DNA of 40,053 nucleotides from Bacillus pumilus (GCF_002744245.1 NZ_NKHG01000040.1:1-40053); one strand, 5' to 3'. Counted from the first letter of the stretch, positions 29,729-38,977 are shown. Translations and numbers: made by a program. The notes: a model not told the origin generated them from the sequence alone.

Positions 29729-30712
29729 ATGCAAAAACAAATCACTTTGCCTGAACAGATTAGTCATGAGACATTAGCAGATTTATATAAACAAATGTGG
29801 TTAGTACGATATTTCGATGAAAAGGTAGATCAATTCTTTGCAAAAGGACTGATTCACGGAACGACGCATTTGTGTGTTGGACAGGAAGCGTCGGCTGTTG
29901 GATCTATTGCAGTGTTAAAGGATGAAGATAAGATTGTCAGCACACACCGTGGACATGGTCACTGTATTGCGAAAGGTGCAGAGGTCAATAAAATGATGGC
30001 TGAGCTGTTTGGACGTGAAACCGGCTATTGCAAAGGAAAAGGCGGCTCGATGCATATTGCCGATTTAGAAAAAGGGAACCTTGGGGCAAATGGAATCGTT
30101 GGCGGCGGTATCCCGCTTGCAACGGGTGCGGCACTGACATCTAAAATGAAGCAGGAAGGCTTTGTTGTCCTTTGTTTCTTCGGAGACGGTGCGACAAATG
30201 AAGGTAGTTTCCATGAAGCGCTAAACCTTGCATCCATTTGGGATTTACCTGTTGTGTTTATTTGTGAAAACAACCAATACGGCATGTCTGGCCCAGTGAA
30301 AGAAATGATCAAAATTGAAGATATTTCAACAAGAGCAAAGAGCTACGGCATCCCAGGAAAAACTGTAGATGGAAATGACATGGTCGAGATCATGAACACA
30401 GTAGATGAGGCGGTGAGCCGTGCAAGAGGTGGAGAAGGTCCATCACTCATTGAAATGAAAACGTATCGCTGGAAGGGTCACTCAAAGAGTGATGCGAAAA
30501 AATACCGTACACGTGAAGAAGAGACGGAATGGAGACAAAAAGACGGAATCAAACGCTTTAAGTCTCTCTTAATTGACCTAAATGTTCTGACAGAAGAGCA
30601 GGCAGCAAGCTTACAGGAAGAAGCGAAGCAAGAGATCGAAGCATCTGTTGAATTTGCTAAAAGCAGTAAAGAACCGTCAATTGACACACTATTAGAGGAT
30701 GTTTACGCCTAA
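29729..30712 (+). CDS. acoA: Thiamine-diphosphate-dependent dehydrogenase E1 alpha subunit (acetoin dehydrogenase type)
   Basis: Alpha subunit of the decarboxylating or C-C-cleaving E1 of a lipoate-dependent dehydrogenase complex. The 327-aa product has the ThDP motif GDGATNEG (Gly152-) ending in NN at 181-182. It has THRGHGHCIAKG and GYCKGKGGSMHIADL, both typical of acetoin dehydrogenase E1 alpha. The start follows GGGGAGAG. First gene of a six-gene operon. The N terminus is unlike that of B. subtilis AcoA as I recall it, so this may be a related complex with another substrate. The acoA name follows the family, not a proven substrate. Confidence 0.85.
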   Translation: MQKQITLPEQISHETLADLYKQMWLVRYFDEKVDQFFAKGLIHGTTHLCVGQEASAVGSIAVLKDEDKIVSTHRGHGHCIAKGAEVNKMMAELFGRETGYCKGKGGSMHIADLEKGNLGANGIVGGGIPLATGAALTSKMKQEGFVVLCFFGDGATNEGSFHEALNLASIWDLPVVFICENNQYGMSGPVKEMIKIEDISTRAKSYGIPGKTVDGNDMVEIMNTVDEAVSRARGGEGPSLIEMKTYRWKGHSKSDAKKYRTREEETEWRQKDGIKRFKSLLIDLNVLTEEQAASLQEEAKQEIEASVEFAKSSKEPSIDTLLEDVYA

Positions 30713-30728
30713 TTAGGAGGGGAATCAC

Positions 30729-31724
30729 GTGACAAAAACAACAGTGAGAGAGATTTCATATTTAGAAGCCGTACGAGAGGCTATGAGTCAGGAAATGAGA
30801 GAAAACCAAGATGTCTTCATTTTAGGTGAGGATATCGGCGTATACGGTGGTGCTTTTGGGGTCACGCGCGGCATGATTGAAGAATTCGGTCCAGAACGCG
30901 TGCGCAATACGCCGATCTCAGAGGCTGCTATCGCTGGGGGCGCAGTCGGAGCGGCTTTGACAGGCATGCGTCCGATTCTAGAACTTCAATTCTCTGACTT
31001 TATCACCATCGCTATGGATCAGCTTGTCAACCAAGCAGCGAAAACACGTTATATGTTTGGCGGAAAAGGGAAGGTGCCGCTCGTTGTAAGAACACCAGCA
31101 GGCTCTGGAACGGGTGCCGCAGCGCAGCACTCACAAAGTTTAGAAGCGTGGATGGCTCATATCCCGGGACTAAAGGTTGTCCAGCCTTCAACGGCTTATG
31201 ATGCAAAAGGACTTTTAAAAGCGGCGATGGATGATGACAACCCTGTCATTTTCTACGAGCATAAGCTTTTATATAAAACCATCGGTGAAGTACCAGAAGA
31301 GCAATATTCGATTCCTTTAGGGAAAGCGGATGTGAAAAGAAGCGGGAGGGACGTCACGATTGTAGCAACAGCCATTATGGTGCACAAAGCATTGGAAGCG
31401 GCAAAGGAATTAGAAACAGAGGGAATCGATGTTGAAATCATTGATCCACGAACACTCGTCCCATTAGATGAAGAAACCATTATCGAATCTGTGAAGAAAA
31501 CGGGTAAATGTATCGTTGTCCACGAGGCGGTCAAACGAGGCGGCTACGGCGGAGAGATAGCGAGTATGATAGCAGAAAGTGAAGCCTTCGACTATTTAGA
31601 TGCTCCTATTCAACGACTTGGCGGTCTTGCCGTACCAATACCTTACAACCCAACGCTGGAAAAAGCCGTCATTCCACAAGTGCCAGATATTATTGAAGCA
31701 GCAAAAGAGCTCGTACGCTCTTAA
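30729..31724 (+). CDS. acoB: Dehydrogenase complex E1 beta subunit (acetoin dehydrogenase type)
   Basis: Beta subunit partner of E1 alpha. The 331-aa product shows the transketolase-like pyrimidine domain with [36 protein letters not shown] and [22 protein letters not shown]-terminal transketolase domain holds [14 protein letters not shown] and [18 protein letters not shown] start 16 nt after the E1 alpha stop with TTAGGAGGGG upstream. Same operon. Confidence 0.88.
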   Translation: MTKTTVREISYLEAVREAMSQEMRENQDVFILGEDIGVYGGAFGVTRGMIEEFGPERVRNTPISEAAIAGGAVGAALTGMRPILELQFSDFITIAMDQLVNQAAKTRYMFGGKGKVPLVVRTPAGSGTGAAAQHSQSLEAWMAHIPGLKVVQPSTAYDAKGLLKAAMDDDNPVIFYEHKLLYKTIGEVPEEQYSIPLGKADVKRSGRDVTIVATAIMVHKALEAAKELETEGIDVEIIDPRTLVPLDEETIIESVKKTGKCIVVHEAVKRGGYGGEIASMIAESEAFDYLDAPIQRLGGLAVPIPYNPTLEKAVIPQVPDIIEAAKELVRS

Positions 31725-31741
31725 ATAAAGGGGAGAAGATC

Positions 31742-33064
31742 ATGCCAAAAGAGATATTTATGCCGAAGCTAAGCAGTACGATGGAAATCGGCACCTTGCT
31801 TCAATGGTTTAAAGAAGAAGGAGATTCGGTTGAAATCGGTGAGCCTCTTTTTGAAATTATGACAGACAAGATCAATATCGAGGTGGAAGCCTATGATGAT
31901 GGCGTTTTTCTGAAGAAATACTATGAAGCAGATGATCAAATTCCAGTCAACGCTGTCATTGGGTACATCGGAGAGGCAAATGAACAGGTGCCAAGCGAGG
32001 CGCCTGCACAGGCAGATGGAGAATCCTCAGAAGGCAGTGGATCGTCATCAGAATCTGCCTCATCTGTTTCTACTGAAGTTGAAACAACTTCTGACGAAAA
32101 AGTACGTGCAACGCCCGCGGCGAGAAAAACGGCAAAAGATCACCATGTGGCGATTGACGAGGTATCTGGCACAGGACCAAAAGGCAGAATTCAAAAGCGG
32201 GATGTCGAGGCGGTCGTCAATAGTGGTGAGAAAGATCAGCGAGTGTCACCGCTTGCAGGAAAAGTGGCTGCTCGTGAAGGAATCGATTTAGCGAATGTTG
32301 CTGGATCTGGTGCCCACGGAAAAATCATGAAGAGTGATGTGAAAGCAGCAGCTGTCCACACACCAGACTCTACTCCAGTAAAAACACAAAAACTAGCTGG
32401 CATGAGAAAGGTCATCGCTGATCGCATGTCACAAAGTGCCTTTACAGCGCCGCACGTTACATTAACAAGTGAAATCGATATGACAAAAGCGAAAGAAATG
32501 CGCAAGCAGCTATTGCCAGCGATTGAAAAAGAGACAGGCTACAGATTGTCGTTTACAGAAATCATCATTCATGCGGTTAGCAGTGTTCTCACGCGCCACC
32601 CGCAAATCAATATGACGTTTGAAGAAAATGAGCTCCAATTCCATGAGGATGTGCACATTGGTCTGGCTGTTGCTGTGAAAGACGGCTTAATGGTTCCAGT
32701 CATTTCTCATGCGAATCAAAAAGGATTAAAGCAGCTGACAAAAGAGGCAAAGGAAATTGGCCAAAACGCACGTGATCAAAAACTGTTACCAGATCAGCTG
32801 AAAGGGTCCACATTTACAATTAGTAACTTAGGCATGTATGCCATTGATACCTTTACCCCAATTATTAATCAGCCAGAAGTGGCGATCTTAGGTGTTGGAC
32901 GCATTCAAGAAAAACCTGTTGTCATAGACGGAGAAATTCAGGTGCGGCCAATGATGGGTGTCAGTTTATCATTTGATCACCGAGTGGTAGATGGTGCACC
33001 AGCGGCTGCCTTTTTAACAGACCTCAAAAAAGTGCTTGAACAACCATTTGAATTGCTAATGTAG
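31742..33064 (+). CDS. acoC: Dehydrogenase complex E2 (dihydrolipoyl acyltransferase) with two subunit-binding domains
   Basis: Core enzyme transferring the acyl group from lipoate to CoA. The 440-aa product has an N-terminal lipoyl domain with Lys43 in EIMTDKINIEVEA and a Ser/Glu/Ala-rich linker. Two peripheral subunit-binding domains follow, about residues 122-158 (RATPAARKTAKDHHV...GPKGRIQKRDVEAV) and 167-203 (RVSPLAGKVAAREGI...AHGKIMKSDVKAA). The catalytic domain has His413 and Asp417 in FDHRVVDGAP. Start ATG with AAGGGGAG upstream, 17 nt after acoB. One lipoyl domain but two binding domains is the unusual part; most E2 proteins have one binding domain. Confidence 0.88.
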   Translation: MPKEIFMPKLSSTMEIGTLLQWFKEEGDSVEIGEPLFEIMTDKINIEVEAYDDGVFLKKYYEADDQIPVNAVIGYIGEANEQVPSEAPAQADGESSEGSGSSSESASSVSTEVETTSDEKVRATPAARKTAKDHHVAIDEVSGTGPKGRIQKRDVEAVVNSGEKDQRVSPLAGKVAAREGIDLANVAGSGAHGKIMKSDVKAAAVHTPDSTPVKTQKLAGMRKVIADRMSQSAFTAPHVTLTSEIDMTKAKEMRKQLLPAIEKETGYRLSFTEIIIHAVSSVLTRHPQINMTFEENELQFHEDVHIGLAVAVKDGLMVPVISHANQKGLKQLTKEAKEIGQNARDQKLLPDQLKGSTFTISNLGMYAIDTFTPIINQPEVAILGVGRIQEKPVVIDGEIQVRPMMGVSLSFDHRVVDGAPAAAFLTDLKKVLEQPFELLM

Positions 33065-33076
33065 GAGATGAATCGG

Positions 33077-34459
33077 ATGACGAAAACGTATGATCTGACA
33101 GTCATTGGCGGAGGGCCAGGCGGATATACTGCTGCTCTTCAAGCAGCTGAGCGTGGACGTAAGGTCGCATTGATTGAAGAGGATGTTCTAGGCGGAACTT
33201 GTTTAAATCGAGGCTGTATCCCTTCAAAGACATTGCTCAAACATGCAGAAGTGATTGAATCAATTGAGAAGGCGAAAAGCTGGGGGATTGAAACAGGTGA
33301 GATGGTTCTTTCCTTCGAAAAAATGAGAAAGCGTAAGGATGACGTCATTGAAAAACTCAGGGGCGGAATCGCCTTTTTATTGAAGCAAGGAAAGATTGAT
33401 GTATATAACGGCAGAGGCACAGTTGTCACGAAACATCGCATTCAGATTGAAAAACAAGATGGAACAGAATCGATTGAAACAAAAGCGTTGATCATTGCTA
33501 CCGGATCTTCACCTGCCATTCCGCCAATTCCGGGGCTCAAAGAGATTCAATTTGATACAAGTGATACGATCTTTGACATTCCAGATATCCCTGCTTCTGT
33601 CGTCATTATTGGTGGAGGTGTGATTGGTCTTGAGCTGGCCTGCATCTTCCAGAGTCTTCAATCAAAAGTGACCATTATTGAAGCGGCTCCGTCCATTATT
33701 CCGCAAGAGGATGAAGAAGCATCGAAATTGCTAGAAAGAGAATTGAAGAAAAAAGGGATCCATATCGCGAAAAAAACAACTGTGACAGAGGTGACAGAAA
33801 GCGAAGGGGTCAAAGCGGTTCATGCAACAGATGACAAAGGAGAGACTCATATCTTTACGGCTGAAAGACTGCTTGTTTGTGTAGGGAGAAGACCGAATGT
33901 ATCAGCTGTAAGCCAGCTTGACCTTCATCTGGATGGCTCTTTTATTAAAGTAAATGACCAGATGCAGACAAGTGCTGAAGGTGTATATGCAGTTGGAGAT
34001 GTCGCCGGCGGTTATCAGCTCGCTCATGCGGCGATGGCAGAGGCAGCCGTTGCAGTCAGCCATATATGCGGAGAGCCTGAAAAAATGAATTCCAATATCG
34101 TACCTAGATGTATGTATACATTACCAGAGGTGGCGAGCGTTGGGCTGACAGAGAAAGAGGCAAGAGCCAAAGGGCTTCAAGTGCAAATAGAACGATTTGA
34201 CTTAGCAGCAAGCGGAAAAGCATTGGCGGCAGGTGTTCAGACAGGCTTTATTAAATTGGTGTACGATACGACATATGGCGAAGTGATTGGCGTCACTATG
34301 GTTGGTCCGCACGTAACAGAGATGATATCAGAAGCTTCCTCATTTATGTACTTAGAAGGAACAGCTGAAGAGATGGCCAAAATGATTCACCCGCATCCAA
34401 CCATCTCAGAAGGCTTTTATGAAGCAGCCCTTCATATTGTGAGTAAGCTGAGAAAATAA
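33077..34459 (+). CDS. Dihydrolipoyl dehydrogenase (E3)
   Basis: FAD enzyme that reoxidises dihydrolipoate with NAD+, third part of the complex. The 460-aa product has the N-terminal FAD motif VIGGGPGGYTAAL and the redox disulfide GGTCLNRGCIPS (Cys42, Cys47). It also shows the NAD motif VIIGGGVIGLELA, YAVGDVAGG, and the C-terminal active-site HPHPTISE. The ATG at 33077 lies 9 nt after TAGGAG; an ATG at 33068 touches that site. Dedicated E3 within the operon, separate from the housekeeping PdhD/BfmbC copies expected elsewhere. acoL would be the B. subtilis equivalent. Confidence 0.93.
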   Translation: MTKTYDLTVIGGGPGGYTAALQAAERGRKVALIEEDVLGGTCLNRGCIPSKTLLKHAEVIESIEKAKSWGIETGEMVLSFEKMRKRKDDVIEKLRGGIAFLLKQGKIDVYNGRGTVVTKHRIQIEKQDGTESIETKALIIATGSSPAIPPIPGLKEIQFDTSDTIFDIPDIPASVVIIGGGVIGLELACIFQSLQSKVTIIEAAPSIIPQEDEEASKLLERELKKKGIHIAKKTTVTEVTESEGVKAVHATDDKGETHIFTAERLLVCVGRRPNVSAVSQLDLHLDGSFIKVNDQMQTSAEGVYAVGDVAGGYQLAHAAMAEAAVAVSHICGEPEKMNSNIVPRCMYTLPEVASVGLTEKEARAKGLQVQIERFDLAASGKALAAGVQTGFIKLVYDTTYGEVIGVTMVGPHVTEMISEASSFMYLEGTAEEMAKMIHPHPTISEGFYEAALHIVSKLRK

Positions 34460-34489
34460 TTGCCAAACAAGGGAAGGGAGGAGACACAT

Positions 34490-35185
34490 GTGCACGTCCA
34501 GCTTCATCAGAAAGCGGCACTTGTGACAGGTAGCACAGAAGGATTTGGAGAAGCCATCTGTCTGGCTTTAGCCCGGGCAGGTGCACATGTTTTTATACAC
34601 ACTTTTCATGATGAATCAAAGGCAAACATTATAGGTGAAGAAATTCAAAAAACGGGCGGCAAAGCGAGTATCATCATGAATCCACTTGAGACACCACGTG
34701 ATGCCACGCGCATGATGAGGCAAGTGATTGATACATGCGGCAAGCTTGACATTTTGGTCAATCAAGCAGATCAAAAAGCGGGCTCGCAGCTTGCGGGTGT
34801 AAATCCTGATGTATGGGTGGATGATGTGGAATCGGCTGTGAATACAGTCTTTCTTTCCAGTCAAGCCGCTGTATGGCATATGGTTGACCATAAGCAAGGC
34901 TGCATCATTAATATATCCTCATCAGGCAGTATAACAGGTGATGGCGGGATCTCACATGCTACATCGAATAGTATGCTGAATGCCATGACAAAAGGTTTAG
35001 CGCGAGAATTTAAAGACAAAGGCATTCGGGTGCTGGCACTATTACCGCCTCCTCTCCATTTGCTTGATGACACAGAGCAAATCAAGGAGACTGTCGCTCA
35101 TATGACGGTTTTCTTAAGTACATCGTATGGTGCATTTACAGATGGAGCAGCGATTATGCTTGACGGGGGTGAGAGCGCTGGCTAA
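34490..35185 (+). CDS. SDR-fold protein lacking the catalytic Tyr and Lys
   Basis: A 231-aa short-chain dehydrogenase-like protein. The cofactor motif TGSTEGFG at the N terminus and Ser in INISSSGS are present. The catalytic Y-x-x-x-K is replaced by His156 and Asn160 in HATSN, and the usual NNAG is NQAD. The C terminus keeps the DGAAIMLDGG ending. It can probably still bind a dinucleotide but should not reduce or oxidise by the usual mechanism. GTG start at 34490 has GGGAGGAG 5-6 nt upstream. It lies between E3 and an intact SDR whose start overlaps its end, so it may be a regulatory or structural partner of that enzyme. Confidence 0.85.
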   Translation: MHVQLHQKAALVTGSTEGFGEAICLALARAGAHVFIHTFHDESKANIIGEEIQKTGGKASIIMNPLETPRDATRMMRQVIDTCGKLDILVNQADQKAGSQLAGVNPDVWVDDVESAVNTVFLSSQAAVWHMVDHKQGCIINISSSGSITGDGGISHATSNSMLNAMTKGLAREFKDKGIRVLALLPPPLHLLDDTEQIKETVAHMTVFLSTSYGAFTDGAAIMLDGGESAG

Positions 35186-35948
35186 TGATCGAAAATCAGT
35201 TCTCATTGTTGGCGGTGCTCAAGGGATCGGGCGAGAAATTGCCGAGCGTTTTTTAAAAGAGGGGCATCGTGTCGCTGTGTCAGATATAAATGATCAGGGC
35301 CTTTCACGATTAAAAAAGCAGCGTCCTCAGCTGCTGACTTTTCAAGCTGATGTTTCATCGTGGGAAAGTGTTCAGCAGATGATGTCAGCAGCTGAAAGGG
35401 AACTAGGCGGCATTCATCATCTTGTGTACTCAGCAGGACTGACAAAATCCCTTCCTTTTTTAGAAGTTGATTTTTCACTTTGGAAAAAAACAATGGCTGT
35501 GAATTTATATGGTCTTTTTTATTGTATCAAAGCCTTGGCACCCTCTCTTTGTGAGCGGCAAGAAGGCAGTATTGTCATCATTGGTTCAGGATCTGCGATA
35601 ACAGGCTCTGGCGGTGGTATTCAGTATTACACGTCAAAAGCAGGTGCTTTTGGTCTGATGCGTTCGCTCGTAAAGGAATTAGGCTCACATCATGTGCGCA
35701 TCAATGTCATTGCACCGCGTGTCATTGAATCTCAGATGCTTGATACCCTTTATCCTACTGAGGAGGAACAAAAGCAACTTCAAGCGCTCATTCCAATTGG
35801 GAGATTAGGAAAACCTGAGGATATCGCTGGTCTCACTTTATTTCTCGCAAGCGACGAGGGAAGCTATTTGCACGGACAGATTATCTTGTTAGACGGCGGG
35901 AGAACCTATCAGCCGAAATATACCGAGGGAAAAAGAGCGGAGAGTTGA
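35169..35948 (+). CDS. Short-chain dehydrogenase/reductase (intact)
   Basis: A 259-aa NAD(P)-dependent oxidoreductase with the cofactor motif GGAQGIG, YSAG in place of NNAG, Ser in IIGSGSAITG, and catalytic Tyr153 and Lys157 (YYTSK). It has NVIAPRVIES after the active site and the C-terminal GQIILLDGG. Substrate not evident; in this operon an alpha-hydroxyketone or diol related to acetoin is plausible. The start is uncertain. GTG 35169 (17 nt inside the previous gene) fits the domain; in-frame ATGs at 35127 and 35142 lack clear ribosome sites. Last gene of the operon, with a terminator overlapping its stop. Confidence 0.85.
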   Translation: MRALANDRKSVLIVGGAQGIGREIAERFLKEGHRVAVSDINDQGLSRLKKQRPQLLTFQADVSSWESVQQMMSAAERELGGIHHLVYSAGLTKSLPFLEVDFSLWKKTMAVNLYGLFYCIKALAPSLCERQEGSIVIIGSGSAITGSGGGIQYYTSKAGAFGLMRSLVKELGSHHVRINVIAPRVIESQMLDTLYPTEEEQKQLQALIPIGRLGKPEDIAGLTLFLASDEGSYLHGQIILLDGGRTYQPKYTEGKRAES

Positions 35949-35960
35949 TCGCTCTTTTTG
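35931..35960 (+). terminator. Terminator of the dehydrogenase operon
   Basis: Perfect 9-bp stem AAAAGAGCG (35931-35939) with CGCTCTTTT (35950-35958), 10-nt loop, T run. It overlaps the last codons of the SDR gene and separates it from the regulator gene. Confidence 0.85.
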
Positions 35961-36041
35961 TCATTTTCATAACAATTGTTCCAATTGAAAACGAATGTTT
36001 GGTATACTGGTAATCATAGTATATTAAAAGGATGATGTCAC

Positions 36042-36998
36042 ATGTTGAATTGGGAAGAAAGGCGACAGCTCGTCAAGGTTGCTCATCTTTATTATACAGA
36101 CGGATGGACGCAGCAGGAAATTGCAAAAAAGCTAAATGTTTCACGACCAGTCATTTCTAAGCTTCTACAAAAAGCAAAAGATGTTGGAATCGTTGAAGTG
36201 TACATTAAGGATGAAAGCATTCATACAGTGGAACTCGAAAAGCAGCTAGAAACGGCCTTTCAATTAACAGATGCTGTCGTTGTCCCAAGTGTCGGGACAA
36301 TGTCTGAGATGGTCAAGCGAGCAGTCGGCCAAGCAGGAGCTTATTACCTGTCCAAAAACATGAAAGGCGCTGAGAAAATCGGTATTTCTTGGGGCACCAC
36401 GCTTGCTGAACTTGTGAAGGAATATCCGTTTGAACGAAGAAACGAAGTCAAAGTCATTCCTTTAGAGGGTGGGATGGGCAGGCAGGCGGTCGACATTCAT
36501 GCCAATCAGCTGGCATATGAGCTGGCAAAGAAGATGAATGGCACATGTTCCTATTTATATGCACCTGCGATTTTGGAAACAGAAGAATTAAAGGAACGGC
36601 TCATGGCGATGCAGGACATAGAAGCTGTGCTTGAAGAAGGCAGAAATGTGGATATTGCTCTCATCGGTATTGGAAATCCGCATAAAGGCTCTACATTAAA
36701 AACAGTCGGTTATTTAAAAGAAGAGGATCTATCGGGTCTAAGACAATCTGGCGCTGTTGGTGATATTGGCTTTCGCTTCTTTGATGGAGCAGGAAAACCT
36801 GTTCAAGATGAACTGAACCAAAAGGTCATTGGGTTATCGCTAGAACAATTAAAGAGCGTCAAGACAGTCATCGCCGTTGTGGAAGGAACCCATAAAGCAG
36901 AAAGTATTTTAGGGGCTTTAAATGGAGGCTTCATCCAAGTGCTGGTGACCGATGAACTAACTGCGGCAGCCATTTTAAAGGAAGCATCAGTCCAATAA
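36042..36998 (+). CDS. SorC/DeoR-type sugar-binding transcriptional regulator
   Basis: A 318-aa regulator of the SorC family (relatives: DeoR and CggR of B. subtilis). An N-terminal helix-turn-helix is at about residues 20-45 (TQQEIAKKLNVSRPVISKLLQKAK). A large effector-binding domain has GISWGTTLAELV, PLEGGMGRQAVDIHANQLAYELA, and AVVEGTHKAESILGAL. Start follows AAAGGATG at a normal distance. An extended -10 TGGTATACT (36000-36008) may be its promoter, and the palindrome AACAATTGTT (35971-35980) just upstream might be an operator. Transcribed alone, directly after the dehydrogenase operon, which it probably controls in response to a phosphorylated sugar-like effector. That link is inference from position. 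Confidence 0.9.
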   Translation: MLNWEERRQLVKVAHLYYTDGWTQQEIAKKLNVSRPVISKLLQKAKDVGIVEVYIKDESIHTVELEKQLETAFQLTDAVVVPSVGTMSEMVKRAVGQAGAYYLSKNMKGAEKIGISWGTTLAELVKEYPFERRNEVKVIPLEGGMGRQAVDIHANQLAYELAKKMNGTCSYLYAPAILETEELKERLMAMQDIEAVLEEGRNVDIALIGIGNPHKGSTLKTVGYLKEEDLSGLRQSGAVGDIGFRFFDGAGKPVQDELNQKVIGLSLEQLKSVKTVIAVVEGTHKAESILGALNGGFIQVLVTDELTAAAILKEASVQ

Positions 36999-37063
36999 AC
37001 GGCAAGCGGCCATCGTATTGTATCAAAAAACAGCAACATCAAACGAGAAAGGAGCTGTGTATC

Positions 37064-37393
37064 TTGAAGCAAACCGAAATGGAAGCAAACCTACACTGTA
37101 CTCGGTGCCAAGAAGAGACTCTCCACAGCATCGTTTATGTGAATGATCAGATGAAAAGCGTTGAATGTACAGAGTGTCATCAGAAGATCAGTGTGCAAGT
37201 TGACATCATGAAGGAATTTTACAAAGAAGTATACGAAAAAATCGCGACAAAGCCAAAGCGGATGACGCAAGAATATAAGACCAATCTGAATGGTTTTATT
37301 TCGAGGCTCCCCATCCGTGTACTAAGTAAGCCGTACCGGCTCATGAGGTATTTAAATGAATCATATCAAGTGATCAAACAATATAAAAAATAA
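37064..37393 (+). CDS. Small zinc-ribbon protein ("bh protein" type)
   Basis: A 109-aa protein with an N-terminal zinc-ribbon pattern, CTRC (about residues 12-15) and CTEC (about 35-38), then a basic helical tail (FYKEVYEKIATKPKRMTQEYK). Function unknown; similar small proteins are widespread in Bacillus. TTG start at 37064 with AAAGGAGC about 9 nt upstream; ATG 37076 is a less likely alternative. Convergent with steT, sharing a terminator. Confidence 0.82.
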   Translation: MKQTEMEANLHCTRCQEETLHSIVYVNDQMKSVECTECHQKISVQVDIMKEFYKEVYEKIATKPKRMTQEYKTNLNGFISRLPIRVLSKPYRLMRYLNESYQVIKQYKK

Positions 37394-37425
37394 AGCAGAG
37401 GCGGTTTAGCGCTCTGCTTTATTTT
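37392..37425. terminator. Bidirectional terminator between the zinc-ribbon gene and steT
   Basis: Perfect 9-bp stem AAAGCAGAG (37392-37400) with CTCTGCTTT (37412-37420), 11-nt loop, T-rich flanks on both strands. Confidence 0.85.
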
Positions 37426-38731
37426 GTGCTTTTTTCATATAGTAATAAATCGGTAGCCCAGCAATTCCGATCAGCATGGAGATAAGACAGCTTTTCCAAT
37501 CCGTGATCATTGTGCTGATTAAAACGAAAAATGAGCCGATAATGGCAACGATAGGTGTCAGTGGATAAAGTGGTACGCTATAAGCGCGCTTGATTCCCCT
37601 GTTTTGTTTTCTTAGCTTAAATACAGCGAAAAAGGCCATCACATAAAAGATATAAATCATGAAGATCGAAACCTCTGACAGCTTTTCTGGATTACTGACG
37701 ATCATAAACACAATGGCAATCAAAATTTGTACAAATACAGCTACCCAAGGTGTTTGAAAGGTAGGGTGTATTCGTGAAATGGCCTGAGCATACGGAATTT
37801 GTTTTCGTTCTGCCATGGCAAAAATAACTCGTGGGAAAGAAAGAACCTTCCCATTCAAACAGCCAAAGATGCTAATGATGATGCCGATACTAATAATTTT
37901 CCCGCCAATTGGACCAAATAACATTGTTGCAGCAGTGCTCGTCGCATTTTCACCTAACTGGACGATTTGATCAGCTGGTAACACATGCAAAAGGGCAACA
38001 TTAATAAAGAGATAACAAGCGGTGACGATTAAAATACCACCTGCCATTGCACGAGGGAGCAGTTTCTCCGGATTTTTCATTTCGCCGCCGAGAGCTGCAA
38101 GCAAAATCCAGCCATCATAGGCAAATAAAGTAGCCAGAATCGCTGCGCCGAAGTTCATCTGTGCAATACTATCATTCACAGCCGTAAAGATGTGTTCATT
38201 TCCTTTCCATAAGCCAAACACAATAATCGCGGCAATCGGAATAAGCTTTCCGATCGTGGTCAGCCCTTGGACAAACCCGCCGTACTTTGTTCCCATAATG
38301 TTGATCACACATAAAAAAAGAACTGTGATAATGCCAATGATTGTAGACCATAAAGAAGAAAGAGAAAATAAATTGGCTAATAAGGAACCAAAATAAAGAC
38401 CGAGAGCGCCAATAATGGCAGGGCCGTAAATGATAATTTGCACCCAGCCGCATAGATAGCCCCAAAATTCACCGTACACTTCTTCAAGATAAGCATACAG
38501 GCCGCCGGTTCGTGGGATTTGTGTACCAATTTCAGCGACAGTCAGTCCGCCTGCAAGGGTTAAGATCCCACCTAACAGCCAAGCAAATAATGCGATGTCG
38601 GAGCTGCCTGAATAAGAAAGGACGTTGCCTGGCTTCATGAATACGCCTGACCCAATAATTGTCCCGATGACAAGAGAAAGGGCAAAAAATAAGCCGATGT
38701 CTTGTTTTAACGCTGGTTGTTCTTTGTTCAT
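37406..38731 (-). CDS. steT: Serine/threonine exchanger SteT (APC amino acid transporter)
   Basis: Membrane antiporter of the L-amino-acid-transporter branch of the APC superfamily. In B. subtilis it exchanges serine and threonine. The 441-aa product has about twelve hydrophobic helices. It has the unwound-helix motif GTIIGSGVFMKPG in TM1, followed by IPRTGGLYAYLEEVYGEFWGY and FAYDGWILLAALGGEMKNPEK. AGGAGGTCG lies upstream of the ATG at 38731. The order ykaA-(other)-steT-mhqA matches B. subtilis apart from the inserted block ASCH to the zinc-ribbon gene. Confidence 0.93.
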   Translation of the reverse strand: MNKEQPALKQDIGLFFALSLVIGTIIGSGVFMKPGNVLSYSGSSDIALFAWLLGGILTLAGGLTVAEIGTQIPRTGGLYAYLEEVYGEFWGYLCGWVQIIIYGPAIIGALGLYFGSLLANLFSLSSLWSTIIGIITVLFLCVINIMGTKYGGFVQGLTTIGKLIPIAAIIVFGLWKGNEHIFTAVNDSIAQMNFGAAILATLFAYDGWILLAALGGEMKNPEKLLPRAMAGGILIVTACYLFINVALLHVLPADQIVQLGENATSTAATMLFGPIGGKIISIGIIISIFGCLNGKVLSFPRVIFAMAERKQIPYAQAISRIHPTFQTPWVAVFVQILIAIVFMIVSNPEKLSEVSIFMIYIFYVMAFFAVFKLRKQNRGIKRAYSVPLYPLTPIVAIIGSFFVLISTMITDWKSCLISMLIGIAGLPIYYYMKKAQNKAER

Positions 38732-38977
38732 TACACACGACCTCCTGCATCACTTTCATACGTTGCTGTGACATGTATTTTGTTCATTGTAATACGATTT
38801 TAGGAAAACACGAATTAAAAAAATTTTCTGATTTTCGTATTTGTGTTCGAAAGTGTTTGTTTATTGGAGATATTAGGATGAATATTGCGCTAAAAACGAA
38901 CAATAAAAGATTGATTTTGATTTAATGTTAATTTAAATAGCGAAAACCGAACATCCAGCAAAGGTGCAGCTAAATGG

